From Planctomycetales bacterium (GTDB lineage: Bacteria; 4484-113; JAFGCY01): DNA of 6,489 bases. Below are positions 6,421 through 6,489 of the stretch, piece by piece (position 1 is the stretch's first letter; each line of letters starts with the position of its first letter). A program made the translations under genes and the position numbers. The notes below the pieces were generated by a model. It did no database searches. It was not told the origin of the DNA and saw nothing but the letters and a program-made list of their open reading frames with translations. Location: contig JAHEFU010000166.1 in assembly GCA_024645305.1 (NCBI GenBank), forward strand, positions 1 to 6,489, written 5' to 3'.

Positions 6421-6489
6421 CTACTTCGCCAGGCCGATCCGCCTGAAGTCCTGGCCCTGCAGAGAGGCATTGAAGTCATGTGCACCCGG
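6421..6489 (-). CDS. Probable C-terminus of an unidentified convergent gene (partial)
   Basis: On the minus strand a frame enters from the right edge and ends at TAG (complement of 6421-6423), 4 nt after the phosphoesterase stop. Its 22 residues end GQDFRRIGLAK. Most codons end in G or C and are common ones (CTG, CAG, GGC, GAC, TTC, ATC, AAG), as in the neighbouring genes, which supports a real gene. The stretch is too short to identify, and an open frame of this length can occur by chance. The convergent, tightly packed tail-to-tail arrangement would be normal for a bacterium. Confidence 0.5.
   Translation of the reverse strand, partial: PGAHDFNASLQGQDFRRIGLAK

Noticed and set aside
6478..6489. 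Plus-strand gene starting at ATG 6478 with AGAGAGG upstream
   Set aside because: Only four codons are visible, and the opposite-strand frame has better codon use; it cannot be settled without sequence to the right.

Overview
The window carries one partial and three complete plus-strand genes, plus the likely 3' end of a fifth gene on the minus strand. Layout: (1) nt 1-2400, a long acidic Asp/Gly-rich mosaic protein, 5' end outside the window; (2) nt 2401-2547, a spacer with a strong intrinsic terminator; (3) nt 2548-3141, ClpP protease; (4) nt 3177-5207, transketolase; (5) nt 5220-6416, a calcineurin-like metallophosphoesterase; (6) nt 6421-6489, a probable convergent gene entering from the right edge. 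I see no tRNA, rRNA, CRISPR array, transposase or integrase.

The organism is a bacterium of moderately high GC with good Shine-Dalgarno sequences at two of the gene starts. ClpP and transketolase are housekeeping proteins present in many phyla, and nothing here fixes the phylum. The phosphoesterase and transketolase are spaced as one operon. ClpP lies just upstream on the same strand, but transketolase may have its own promoter with a leaderless start.

The most unusual part is the first gene. Its C-terminal region resembles the OB-fold of VgrG/gp5/gpV spike proteins. Its middle resembles the gp19-like tail-tube family of phages, extracellular contractile injection systems (eCIS) and related tails. 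These are joined in one polypeptide with thrombospondin type-3-like Asp repeats, an exactly duplicated 20-residue module (all eight nucleotide differences between copies are synonymous), a canonical EF-hand loop and a stretch resembling a protein-kinase catalytic loop. This points to a calcium-dependent, probably extracellular or particle-associated protein built from contractile-tail parts. A tail or eCIS cluster may lie upstream of the window, but the window cannot show it. The terminator after this gene separates it from the housekeeping genes, so it probably ends the upstream cluster.
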